64,000 nt of DNA from Winogradskyella endarachnes (GTDB taxonomy: Bacteria; Bacteroidota; Bacteroidia; Flavobacteriales; Flavobacteriaceae), in the NCBI RefSeq assembly GCF_009741275.1, contig NZ_WOWS01000009.1, forward strand, positions 1 to 64,000. Direction: 5' to 3'. Below the pieces are notes generated by a model that searched no databases, had not been told where the DNA came from, and saw nothing but the letters and a program-made list of their open reading frames with translations. Each line of letters opens with the position of its first letter. The stretch's first letter is position 1. Made by a program: the position numbers and the translations under genes. Below are positions 17,569-25,569 of the stretch, piece by piece.

Positions 17569-18882
17569 TTATAAGTCAAATCCAAGATTAACACCTAATT
17601 TTTTAGCAATAATCTTAGTAACTCTATTTTTAAGTTCAGGAATTTTAACCGAATCTAAAACGGTATTGCTAAACGCAAACATTAATAAGGCTTTGGCTTC
17701 TTTTTCAGGAATACCTCTAGAACGTAAGTAAAACATAGCACTTTCATCTAACTGACCAATAGTACAACCATGAGAACATTTTACATCATCTGCAAAAATT
17801 TCAAGTTGAGGTTTGGTATTAATTGTGGCTTTGTCGCTGAGTAATACATTGTTGTTCGCCTGAAATGCATTAGTCTTTTGTGCTAATTTTTCAACGACCA
17901 CTTTTCCGTTAAAAACTCCGGTTGCGTTATCATCAAAAATACCTTTGTAATCTTGGTGGCTTTCGCAATTTGGCTCAATGTGATGTACTAACGTATTGTG
18001 GTCTACATGTTGCTTATCTCCAATAATGGTAATGCCTTTCATGGTAGAATCAATACGTTCTCCGTTTTGATAGAAATTAAGGTTGTTTCTAGTTAATTTA
18101 CCACCAAAAGAAAAGGTATGCACTTTGGCTAAACTTTCTTGTTTTTGGTTAACGTAGGTGTTGTCAATTAATGATGCACTTTGTCTATCGTTTTGAATTT
18201 TGTAATAATCTACAATAGCACGTTTGTTGGCGAAAATTTCAGTCACCGAATTGGTTAAAACAGGATTGTCTGTTAAACTCTGATGACGCTCTATAATCTG
18301 AACATGTGCATTTTCATTCACCACAATTAAGTTACGTGGTTGTAACATTAGAGCAGCTTCGTTCCCTGTTGAGAAATGAATAATTTGTATCGGTTTATCA
18401 ACAACCTTATTCTTTGGTATATTGATGTAAGCACCTTCATAAGAAAATGCAGTATTCAATGAAGACAAACCATCTTTTGAAGCAATTTTATTGAAATAAT
18501 TATCAATTATTACTTTGTATTTTGGCTTGGTTAAGGCTGCAGACATAAGGCAAACATCTAAACCATCATGTGTGGTTTGCGACAAATGCGAAGAATATTT
18601 ACCATCGATAAAAATGATTTTGTAAGCATCAATTTCATGAATAAAATATTTCTTGATGTCTTTAAATTCTAGTGCATTTTCATTTTTTGGAAACACACTA
18701 TAATCGTGTTTTAAAACAGAACTTAAAGAGGTGTATTTCCAATTTTCTAATTTCTTAGTAGGAAACCCTTCTGTTTCAAACGTTTTTATAGCTTCAGTAC
18801 GAATATCATGTATGGAAGAGTGCACATCTACTGTGTCTTCAAAGGCCATAAATGACGATACTAATTTTTCTTTTAATTCCAT
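17569..18882 (-). CDS. sufD: Fe-S cluster assembly protein SufD
   Basis: 437 residues. The C-terminal beta-helix ends with VKCSHGCTIGQLDESAMFYLRSRGI-type sequence, including the conserved histidine after CS that serves the SufBCD scaffold, and ALLMFAFSNTVLDSV. SufD pairs with SufB, and SufC binds both. It is read from sufC across a 96-nt gap that holds a REP-like inverted repeat. Confidence 0.96.
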   Translation of the reverse strand: MELKEKLVSSFMAFEDTVDVHSSIHDIRTEAIKTFETEGFPTKKLENWKYTSLSSVLKHDYSVFPKNENALEFKDIKKYFIHEIDAYKIIFIDGKYSSHLSQTTHDGLDVCLMSAALTKPKYKVIIDNYFNKIASKDGLSSLNTAFSYEGAYINIPKNKVVDKPIQIIHFSTGNEAALMLQPRNLIVVNENAHVQIIERHQSLTDNPVLTNSVTEIFANKRAIVDYYKIQNDRQSASLIDNTYVNQKQESLAKVHTFSFGGKLTRNNLNFYQNGERIDSTMKGITIIGDKQHVDHNTLVHHIEPNCESHQDYKGIFDDNATGVFNGKVVVEKLAQKTNAFQANNNVLLSDKATINTKPQLEIFADDVKCSHGCTIGQLDESAMFYLRSRGIPEKEAKALLMFAFSNTVLDSVKIPELKNRVTKIIAKKLGVNLGFDL

Positions 18883-18888
18883 ATTTCT

Positions 18889-18965
18889 GTCATTCCTGCG
18901 AAAGCAAGAATCTTTTTAATATTAACTTATAGTTTATTTTGGATTCCTGCTTTCGCAGGAATGAC
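18889..18965. repeat. REP-like inverted repeat pair between sufC and sufD
   Basis: Two 24-nt arms (18889-18912 and 18942-18965) are complementary with one mismatch, and each arm is itself a small dyad built on ATTCCTGC-GAAA-GCAGGAAT. This two-headed arrangement resembles bacterial REP/BIME elements. It is noncoding and sits within the suf transcript, where it could form a stable hairpin affecting sufD expression. Confidence 0.75.
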
Positions 18966-18978
18966 AAACTATATTAAT

Positions 18979-19731
18979 TTACGCTCCTACTTCTTCTTTT
19001 ATCCAATCGTAACCTTTAGCCTCTAACTCGTGTGCTAATTCTTTTCCTCCTGATTTTACAATTTTTCCGTTGTATAAAACATGAACAAAATCTGGTACAA
19101 TATGGTCTAATAAACGCTGGTAGTGTGTTATTACAACAACAGCGTTATCTTTAGATTTTAATTTGTTGACACCATTTGCTACAATACGAAGGGCATCGAT
19201 ATCTAAACCAGAATCCGTTTCATCTAAGATGGCTAATTTTGGTTCTAACATAGCCATTTGAAAAATCTCGTTACGTTTCTTTTCTCCACCAGAAAAACCT
19301 TCATTGAGAGAACGCGATAAGAATTTACGGTCTATTTCTAGAAGTTCAGATTTATCTCTAATCATTTTCAACATATCCTTTGCAGGCATATCTTCTAAAC
19401 CTTTAGCTTTACGTGTTTCGTTAATAGCCGTTTTCATAAAGTTAGTAACGCTAACTCCAGGAATTTCTACAGGATATTGAAAGGATAAGAAAATGCCTTT
19501 GTGAGCACGTTCTTCAGCGGCTAATTCTTCAATGTCTTCACCTTCTAATTCAATTGAGCCATCGGTAACTTCATAATCTTCTTTACCAGCAATAACCGAA
19601 GCTAATGTACTTTTACCTGAACCGTTTGGTCCCATAATAGCATGAACTTCTCCTGGTTTTACTTCTAAATTAATTCCTTTTAATATGGCTTTATCCTCTA
19701 CACTTGCGTGTAAATTATTAATCTTTAACAT
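18979..19731 (-). CDS. sufC: Fe-S cluster assembly ATPase SufC
   Basis: 250 residues. Walker A is GPNGSGKST (about 34-42), the signature is FSGGEKKRNEI, and Walker B is LAILDETDSGLDID, followed by the H-loop in VVITHYQRLL. SufC is a soluble ABC ATPase that reshapes the SufBD scaffold. It begins 4 nt after the stop of the small lipoprotein gene. Confidence 0.98.
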   Translation of the reverse strand: MLKINNLHASVEDKAILKGINLEVKPGEVHAIMGPNGSGKSTLASVIAGKEDYEVTDGSIELEGEDIEELAAEERAHKGIFLSFQYPVEIPGVSVTNFMKTAINETRKAKGLEDMPAKDMLKMIRDKSELLEIDRKFLSRSLNEGFSGGEKKRNEIFQMAMLEPKLAILDETDSGLDIDALRIVANGVNKLKSKDNAVVVITHYQRLLDHIVPDFVHVLYNGKIVKSGGKELAHELEAKGYDWIKEEVGA

Positions 19732-19735
19732 AGTC

Positions 19736-20146
19736 TTATTTTGCTAATTTTATAACGTCGTTTGATTCTGGGTTTGGTGCTTCCACCTTTAATATTTCTT
19801 TAATTTCTACTCTATACGGCCAGCCTTCTTCGCCTTCTGGTTTTTTAAATTTTCTTACTCTAACCGTCACAGGTACCATGTCTGTGGCTTCTTTTTTAAA
19901 GGGCTTAACTTCTTTTTCTAAAAGTTGCAAGTTATCATCTATAACCACACCGTAAATTTCTTGTTTAGTTTCTAAAACAGCAGCATCTCTATAGTATACA
20001 TACAACCCTTTTACTGTTATAAATCCATCGTTTTGGTCGTAAGATTTTGCACGATTTTCTTCTAAATCTACAGAGGTATTATTGTTTTCGTTTTTACATG
20101 AAAACAATGCTAATGTAATACATAAAATAAGGCTGATTTTTTTCAT
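19736..20146 (-). CDS. Small lipoprotein inserted between sufB and sufC
   Basis: 136 residues. A lipoprotein signal (MKKISLILCITLALFSC, Cys17) is followed by an acidic linker and a beta-rich domain (FITVKGLYVYYRDAAVLET, EIYGVVIDDNLQLLEKEVKPF, TVRVRKFKKPEGEEGWPY). I recognise no family. It is embedded in the suf operon with a 21-nt gap to sufB and 4 nt to sufC, so it is surely co-transcribed, but a lipoprotein has no obvious role in cytoplasmic Fe-S assembly. Confidence 0.8.
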   Translation of the reverse strand: MKKISLILCITLALFSCKNENNNTSVDLEENRAKSYDQNDGFITVKGLYVYYRDAAVLETKQEIYGVVIDDNLQLLEKEVKPFKKEATDMVPVTVRVRKFKKPEGEEGWPYRVEIKEILKVEAPNPESNDVIKLAK

Positions 20147-20167
20147 TTTAAAAATCTTTTCAAGTGG

Positions 20168-21616
20168 TTAACCTACGGAACCTTCTAAACTAATTTCTAA
20201 TAATTTTTGTGCCTCTACAGCAAACTCCATTGGTAATTTATTAAGAACTTCTTTACTAAAACCATTGACAATTAAGGCAATTGCTTTTTCGGTATCAATG
20301 CCTCGCTGGTTACAATAGAATATTTGGTCTTCACCGATTTTACTTGTAGTTGCTTCGTGCTCAATCATAGCACTTTTATTTTTAGCTTCTATGTATGGAA
20401 ACGTGTGTGCACCACATTCATTACCCATTAATAAACTATCACATTGCGAAAAATTACGTGCATTTTCTGCGCGAGGACTAATTTGAACCAATCCACGATA
20501 AGAGTTTTGTGATTTACCAGCAGAAATTCCTTTAGATATTATTGTAGATTTTGTGTTTTTGCCTAAATGAATCATTTTAGTACCAGTATCTGCTTGCTGG
20601 TAATTATTAGTTACAGCGATAGAATAGAATTCACCAACTGAGTTATCACCTTTTAAAACACAGCTTGGATATTTCCATGTTACAGCAGAGCCTGTTTCAA
20701 CTTGGGTCCATGAAATTTTAGCATTGTTTTCGCAAAGACCTCTTTTAGTTACAAAGTTAAAAACACCACCTTTTCCTTCAGCATTTCCTGGAAACCAATT
20801 TTGTACGGTAGAGTATTTAATTTCAGCATCATCTAAAGCAATAAGTTCTACAACTGCTGCATGTAATTGATTCTCGTCTCTACTAGGTGCTGTACAACCT
20901 TCTAAATAAGAGACATAACTCCCTTCGTCAGCAATTACAAGTGTTCTTTCAAATTGCCCCGTTCCTGCTTGGTTTATTCTAAAGTAAGTAGACAATTCCA
21001 TTGGACATTTTACACCTTTAGGAATATAACAAAAAGAACCATCACTAAAAACTGCAGAATTTAAAGCGGCATAAAAATTGTCTTTCTGCGGTACCACTGT
21101 ACCAATATATTTTTTTACAAGTTCTGGGTGTTCTTTAATAGCTTCAGAAATACTCATAAAAATAATACCCTTTTCTGCCAAGGTTTCTTTAAATGTGGTA
21201 GCTACTGAAACTGAATCTACAACCACATCCATGGCAACACCAGCTAATTTTTTCTGCTCTTCTAACGAAATTCCTAGTTTTTCAAAAGTGGCCAATAATT
21301 CTGGGTCTACTTCGTCAATACTATCGTATTTTGGTTTACTGTTTGGTGCAGAATAATAAGAAATTGCTTGAAAATCTGGTTTTTGGTAGCTGACATTTGG
21401 CCATTCTGGTTCTTCCATTTCTTTCCAAACTTTAAAAGCTTCTAGTCTCCACTGGGTCATCCATTCTGGCTCTTCTTTCTTTTTAGAAATGGCGATTACA
21501 ATTTCTTCATTTAGTCCAACAGGAAAGGTTTCAGATTCAATATCTGTATAAAAACCATATTCGTATTCTTTGGTTTTTAATTCTTCTCTTAAATCGTCTT
21601 CTGTATATTTTGACAT
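20168..21616 (-). CDS. sufB: Fe-S cluster assembly scaffold SufB
   Basis: 482 residues, normal length. Typical segments are [59 protein letters not shown] and, near the C-terminus, [18 protein letters not shown] followed by NQRGID, which holds the conserved scaffold cysteine. SufB receives sulfur from SufE and assembles the cluster with SufC and SufD. A four-helix-bundle gene lies 29 nt upstream, between it and sufA. Confidence 0.98.
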   Translation of the reverse strand: MSKYTEDDLREELKTKEYEYGFYTDIESETFPVGLNEEIVIAISKKKEEPEWMTQWRLEAFKVWKEMEEPEWPNVSYQKPDFQAISYYSAPNSKPKYDSIDEVDPELLATFEKLGISLEEQKKLAGVAMDVVVDSVSVATTFKETLAEKGIIFMSISEAIKEHPELVKKYIGTVVPQKDNFYAALNSAVFSDGSFCYIPKGVKCPMELSTYFRINQAGTGQFERTLVIADEGSYVSYLEGCTAPSRDENQLHAAVVELIALDDAEIKYSTVQNWFPGNAEGKGGVFNFVTKRGLCENNAKISWTQVETGSAVTWKYPSCVLKGDNSVGEFYSIAVTNNYQQADTGTKMIHLGKNTKSTIISKGISAGKSQNSYRGLVQISPRAENARNFSQCDSLLMGNECGAHTFPYIEAKNKSAMIEHEATTSKIGEDQIFYCNQRGIDTEKAIALIVNGFSKEVLNKLPMEFAVEAQKLLEISLEGSVG

Positions 21617-21645
21617 AATAGTTATAATGTTGAAAAGTTAAATGT

Positions 21646-22017
21646 TTATAAAGTTGTGTTGAGGTACTTTATTAAACCACCTTTCATTTTCGATATATCG
21701 TTTACTTTTAAATTTAATTTATTGAATTCTTCCGTTGAAATATAATCTAAATCTGATGCTAAATACAATTGAGATCTAAACTCTCCTGCTGAAGCTTTTG
21801 CGATATATAAAAAACGTCTAAATTCTTTATTTGTTTCTCTTTCAAACCCTTCTGCAATATTAGAACTTATTGAAATAGAACACCTTCTTATTTGATCCCT
21901 TAATCCAAAATCTTTAGAAAAAGAATTATTCTTATTTGTTAGATTATAAATTTCGGTATTTAGTTCTCTGGCTTTTTGCCAAGCATTTATATCTTCAAAA
22001 GAACTAATTTTTGCCAT
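21646..22017 (-). CDS. Four-helix bundle protein (23S rRNA intervening-sequence-type)
   Basis: 123 residues. The family pattern is clear: INAWQKARELNTEIYNLT, FGLRDQIRRCSISISSNIAEGFER, EFRRFLYIAKASAGEFRSQL and LASDLDYISTEEFNKL. These small pentamer-forming helical proteins were first found in 23S rRNA insertions and are scattered widely in Bacteroidota; their function is unknown. It is inserted between sufA and sufB in the same orientation (45 nt and 29 nt gaps). No repeat or rRNA sequence marks its edges. Confidence 0.92.
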   Translation of the reverse strand: MAKISSFEDINAWQKARELNTEIYNLTNKNNSFSKDFGLRDQIRRCSISISSNIAEGFERETNKEFRRFLYIAKASAGEFRSQLYLASDLDYISTEEFNKLNLKVNDISKMKGGLIKYLNTTL

Positions 22018-22062
22018 TTACTCTCTTTACTTTTCTACTTTAAAAACATTTAAACATTCAAC

Positions 22063-22392
22063 TTACAATGAAAATGATTCACCACAACCGCAGGTTCGGT
22101 TGGCATTAGGGTTGTTAAATACGAAACCTGTTCCGTTTAATCCACCAGAATATTCTAGAGTTGTACCTATGAGATATAAAAAACTCTTTTTATCTACAAT
22201 GATTTTTACATCATTATCCTCAAAGACCTTGTCGTCTTCGTTTTGTGATTTGTCAAATTTTAAATCGTAAGATAATCCAGAGCATCCACCACTTTTTACA
22301 CCAACTCTAATGAAGTCAGTACTAGGGTTGAACCCGTCGTCAGTCATAAGTTCTATGACTTTCTTTTTTGCGTTATCTGAGACTTTAATCAT
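22063..22392 (-). CDS. sufA: A-type iron-sulfur carrier protein (SufA/IscA family)
   Basis: 109 residues. The three conserved cysteines are in SGGCSGLSYDL (Cys37) and TCGCGESF (Cys101 and Cys103). A-type carriers accept a cluster from SufBCD and pass it to apoproteins. It is the first gene of the suf operon, with the promoter -7 element 31 nt upstream. Confidence 0.96.
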   Translation of the reverse strand: MIKVSDNAKKKVIELMTDDGFNPSTDFIRVGVKSGGCSGLSYDLKFDKSQNEDDKVFEDNDVKIIVDKKSFLYLIGTTLEYSGGLNGTGFVFNNPNANRTCGCGESFSL

Positions 22393-22423
22393 ATCGTTAA
22401 ACTAGATTGTTCTAAATAGATTG

Positions 22424-22431
22424 CAAATATA
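22424..22431 (-). promoter_or_regulatory. suf operon promoter, -7 element
   Basis: CAAATATA reads TATATTTG on the minus strand, 31 nt before the sufA ATG. No TTG is seen at the usual -33 spacing. This is the likely main promoter for sufA through sufD. Confidence 0.6.
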
Positions 22432-22525
22432 CGATATAACAAAGGTTAAACCATAAGTACTAACATTATATTAGTATATGATTTAATAAGGTTTAGCTAT
22501 GGAGTTTCAGTTAACCTGAATTTTA

Positions 22526-22765
22526 TTAAGTTGTTACTTTAGGTTTTGTAACACGTTTTGTAAGTCTGTAAAGCTCTTGTAGTGTGTCTTTTAATTGCTT
22601 GTTTTTTACTGTGTAATTCTCAAAGTTTCCTTTAGAGTCCGTTACTACTACGGTATCGCAATGGGTACATGTTAATTCTACAGAATGATCTAAATAGGTT
22701 TTTGATCTTTCAAAATTATGGCCAAAAATGGCACATGGTAAAGTAGTGTTCGTTTTGGGATTCAT
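22526..22765 (-). CDS. Small C-x4-H / CxxC Zn-ribbon-like protein, paralogue 1
   Basis: 79 residues from the ATG complementing 22763-22765. A longer frame exists (to 22846), but the family alignment starts here. It shows CAIFGHNF (C-x4-H), a central HSVELTCTHCDT with a CxxC pair, then a GNF turn and a helical tail. The same pattern occurs in two more small genes within 2.1 kb. Cys, His, Cys, Cys could bind one zinc ion. Function is unknown. Confidence 0.75.
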   Translation of the reverse strand: MNPKTNTTLPCAIFGHNFERSKTYLDHSVELTCTHCDTVVVTDSKGNFENYTVKNKQLKDTLQELYRLTKRVTKPKVTT

Positions 22766-23020
22766 ATTTAGTAGATTTAGGGGAAGGCAATTTAAAAAAT
22801 CAATCATAAAACAAGTTAAAATACTATATTTTTCGATGAAATGCACAAAATTTTTAGAAATAGGAAGTAATTCTGAATATTTTAAAAAGTAAAATTGTTT
22901 ACTCAGTCAATTTTTTTGATGGTATTATAAATTAAAAATAAAACAGGTGATTAGTGAAGCTTGTCTACTAATAAAATCATAAATATTGCTAGAATAATGC
23001 ATAATTTAGAAAAAGCATAA

Positions 23021-23028
23021 TATTTTTG
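23021..23028 (+). promoter_or_regulatory. thiL -7 element (leaderless-type)
   Basis: TATTTTTG matches TAnnTTTG and ends 4 nt before the thiL ATG at 23033, so the transcript should start at or beside the start codon. Confidence 0.55.
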
Positions 23029-23032
23029 CGTT

Positions 23033-24085
23033 ATGATTGAAGATAAAAATCCACAACGTACACCGTTAAGTGAATTAGGTGAGTTTAAGTTAATAGAACA
23101 TCTAACGGAACACTTTAAGGTGACGCAAAAATCCACCATTAAAGCTATTGGTGATGATGCTGCCGTTTTAAATTTTGGCAAGAAACAAGTTGTTGTGTCT
23201 ACAGATTTGTTAATAGAGGGCGTTCATTTCGATTTAAGTTATGCACCTTTAAAGCATTTAGGATATAAAGCAATAATTGTAAACCTATCTGATATATATG
23301 CCATGAATGCCATGGCTACTCAGGTAACAGTTTCTATTGCAGTATCTAACCGTTTTCCTTTAGAAGCTTTAGAAGAGTTATATGAAGGAATTTCTACTGC
23401 AGCTAAAATTTATAATGTTGATGTTGTTGGTGGAGATACAACATCATCTACATCTGGACTTATTATTTCAGTAACAGCGATTGGAGAAGTGGAAAAGGGA
23501 AATGAAGTATTACGCTCTGGTGCAAAAGTAAACGATTTGGTAGTTGTAACAGGAGATGTTGGTAGTGCTTATATGGGATTACAGGTTTTAGAGCGCGAAA
23601 AAGAAGTATTTAAGGTAAACCCTAATAATCAGCCAGATTTATCAATGTATACATATATTATTGAGCGTCAATTAAAACCAGAAGCGCGTAAGGATATAGT
23701 AGAATTGTTAAAAGAATTAAAGGTAAAACCAACAAGTATGATTGACGTGAGTGATGGTATATCTTCGGAAATTATACACTTATGTAGACAAAGTAAAGTT
23801 GGTGTAGATTTATATGAAAATAAAATACCATTAGACCCTCAATTAATTTCTACTTGCGAAGAATTTAATATTGATAGTACAACAATAGCGTTAAATGGAG
23901 GTGAGGATTACGAATTATTAATGACGGTTTCTCAAGAAGATTATCCTAAAATAAAAGGCAATCCAAATTTAACAGTTATTGGTTATATAACCGAAGAAGA
24001 CAGAGGTATGCACTTAGTTACAAGAGCAGAAGAAAAAATACCTATTATAGCAAAAGGATGGAATGCGCTTAAAAATCAAACATAA
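23033..24085 (+). CDS. thiL: Thiamine-phosphate kinase ThiL
   Basis: 350 residues. Family motifs are LSELGEFKLIEHL at the start, AIGDDAAVL, VVSTDLLIEGVHFDL, LGYKAIIVNLSDIYAMNA, VVGGDTTSS, MIDVSDGISSEI and NGGEDYELLMTV. ThiL phosphorylates thiamine monophosphate to the active diphosphate with ATP in the cytoplasm. The start is set by family length and by the promoter 4 nt upstream. Its last 17 nt overlap the convergent small gene at 24069. Confidence 0.96.
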   Translation: MIEDKNPQRTPLSELGEFKLIEHLTEHFKVTQKSTIKAIGDDAAVLNFGKKQVVVSTDLLIEGVHFDLSYAPLKHLGYKAIIVNLSDIYAMNAMATQVTVSIAVSNRFPLEALEELYEGISTAAKIYNVDVVGGDTTSSTSGLIISVTAIGEVEKGNEVLRSGAKVNDLVVVTGDVGSAYMGLQVLEREKEVFKVNPNNQPDLSMYTYIIERQLKPEARKDIVELLKELKVKPTSMIDVSDGISSEIIHLCRQSKVGVDLYENKIPLDPQLISTCEEFNIDSTTIALNGGEDYELLMTVSQEDYPKIKGNPNLTVIGYITEEDRGMHLVTRAEEKIPIIAKGWNALKNQT

Positions 24086-24299
24086 CAAAACGTTGACTTT
24101 TTTCTAAACGCTTGTTATGTACTGTATGTAAGACGGTGTTAATTTCTTTAAATTTAGGCGTTAATGGAATAAAGTTTCCGTTGCCATCAATAGTCATTTC
24201 AGATTTACAATTTTTGCACTTGTATTCTTTTACGTGGTAAGTCACATTTTTGGAGACTTTATAGTCATGTCCAAATAATGCGCAATAAACATTTTTCAT
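24069..24299 (-). CDS. Small C-x4-H / CxxC Zn-ribbon-like protein, paralogue 2
   Basis: 76 residues: CALFGHDY, then YHVKEYKCKNCKS, a GNGNFIPLT turn and a helical basic tail (LHTVHNKRLEKSQ). It is closest to paralogue 3. The Cys, His and CxxC positions match the other two copies. The 3' end overlaps the end of thiL by 17 nt on the opposite strand, and no hairpin separates them. Function is unknown; Zn binding is inferred. Confidence 0.78.
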   Translation of the reverse strand: MKNVYCALFGHDYKVSKNVTYHVKEYKCKNCKSEMTIDGNGNFIPLTPKFKEINTVLHTVHNKRLEKSQRFVMFDF

Positions 24300-24380
24300 T
24301 AATTATATTTCTTGAGGGATTCGCTAAAAGTTATAGGGATTGAAATATAATAAAATAAATATCTGAAAAGTTATTAACAA

Positions 24381-24623
24381 TTAATAGATCGACGAACTGA
24401 TCATTTTTTGCTGTAAACGCATCAATCTATTATTGTAAATACGCTCTAATGCTGAGTTAATTTCTTGTCGCTTTTCTGTAAGTTCAATTAAATGTCCTGT
24501 ACTACTGGTTGTTACCTGTTTTTTGCAACATTTACATGTATATTCTTTTACGTGGTTAGTTACTTTTTTGGTCTCTACGTAGTTATGACCAAATAAATTA
24601 CAATATAATTTTGTTGGTTTCAT
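24381..24623 (-). CDS. Small C-x4-H / CxxC Zn-ribbon-like protein, paralogue 3
   Basis: 80 residues: CNLFGHNY, NHVKEYTCKCCKKQV (an extra Cys inside the CxxC), a TGHLIELT turn and a helical tail with NNRLMRLQQ. It lies 81 nt upstream of paralogue 2 in the same direction, so the two probably arose by tandem duplication. Function is unknown. Confidence 0.78.
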   Translation of the reverse strand: MKPTKLYCNLFGHNYVETKKVTNHVKEYTCKCCKKQVTTSSTGHLIELTEKRQEINSALERIYNNRLMRLQQKMISSSIY

Positions 24624-24699
24624 ACTGCTTCTTTACAATTTATTTTCTACTTTAGAGTATGAATTTAGAAAAAAAGACTAAATCAAACGTTTAAACGAC

Positions 24700-25476
24700 T
24701 TATTTTTCGACAAAATGTAATAAATTGTAAGATAAATCTGGTTTATTTTCTATAGAACTCATATGTCCTTCTGAAAATTCTACATAATTTATATCAGTCT
24801 CTTCAATTTGATTCATTATTTTTTTACGATTTATCAACCCATCTTTTTTACCAATAATAATTAATTTTTTGGCATTTAGATTTTTAAAAATTTCAAAACG
24901 GTTAGGCCTAAGTTTCATGCCTTCTTGTGCTGCAATGTAACCTTGCAACGGTGTTTTTAGTGCTAATTCTAATGCGTTATTGTATTCCACTTCAAACTTT
25001 ATTTTGCTTTCTTCGGTAAATAAATTAGCAAAAGACATGTTAATAAGTACTTTGTAGTTCAACTTCGCCATTTTACAAGCTCTATTTCTTATTTGTATAC
25101 GCTCTTCATCGTCTTCATTATAAGAAGAATTCATTAAGCAAAGTCCTTTTATAAGTTTTGGATGTTTTTCGGCTAAAGCTAAAGATACATAACCACCCAT
25201 TGAATGTCCTACAAAATAGGCATTTTTAATATTAAGGTAATTTAAAACCTCAAAGACTGCTTCTGCCATTTCTTCCATGGTATGCACATAACCTATGCAA
25301 TCCGTTTTGCCATGACCTAATAAATCTACACATATAACTTGATGGCTTTTAGATAATTCAGGAATAAAATCATACCACATATCTAATGTTTCTAAAAAAC
25401 CATGAAGCAAAACTATAGCTTCGCCTGTTCCTGTTGTGGTATAATGAATATTGCTGTTCTTGTAGTTTAAAATCAT
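24700..25476 (-). CDS. Alpha/beta hydrolase
   Basis: 258 residues. The oxyanion-hole segment is IVLLHGFLETLDMWYDFIP, the nucleophile elbow is GHSMGGYVSLAL (Ser), an acid lies near IIIGKKDGLI, and the catalytic His is in EGHMSSIENKP. There is no signal peptide, so it is cytoplasmic. Esters or C-C bonds are the usual targets of this fold; the substrate is not evident. A -7 box ends 5 nt before its ATG (25482-25489). Confidence 0.92.
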   Translation of the reverse strand: MILNYKNSNIHYTTTGTGEAIVLLHGFLETLDMWYDFIPELSKSHQVICVDLLGHGKTDCIGYVHTMEEMAEAVFEVLNYLNIKNAYFVGHSMGGYVSLALAEKHPKLIKGLCLMNSSYNEDDEERIQIRNRACKMAKLNYKVLINMSFANLFTEESKIKFEVEYNNALELALKTPLQGYIAAQEGMKLRPNRFEIFKNLNAKKLIIIGKKDGLINRKKIMNQIEETDINYVEFSEGHMSSIENKPDLSYNLLHFVEK

Positions 25477-25481
25477 AAAGG

Positions 25482-25489
25482 CAAAGATA
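25482..25489 (-). promoter_or_regulatory. -7 element of the alpha/beta hydrolase gene (leaderless-type)
   Basis: CAAAGATA reads TATCTTTG on the minus strand, with 5 nt between it and the ATG at 25476. Confidence 0.55.
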
Positions 25490-25533
25490 ATTTAAGCAAT
25501 GGTTTTTAGTCTAAAATCCATATAACATTTTAC

Positions 25534-25541
25534 TATCTTTG
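25534..25541 (+). promoter_or_regulatory. Promoter -7 element for the second serine hydrolase gene
   Basis: TATCTTTG lies 28 nt before the ATG at 25570, divergent from the box at 25482-25489. Confidence 0.55.
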
Positions 25542-25569
25542 AAAATAATCCACATTAATTAAATATTCC

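Noticed and set aside
22951..23181. Minus-strand open frame over the thiL start
   Set aside because: It covers the thiL promoter and start, has no family features and no promoter of its own.
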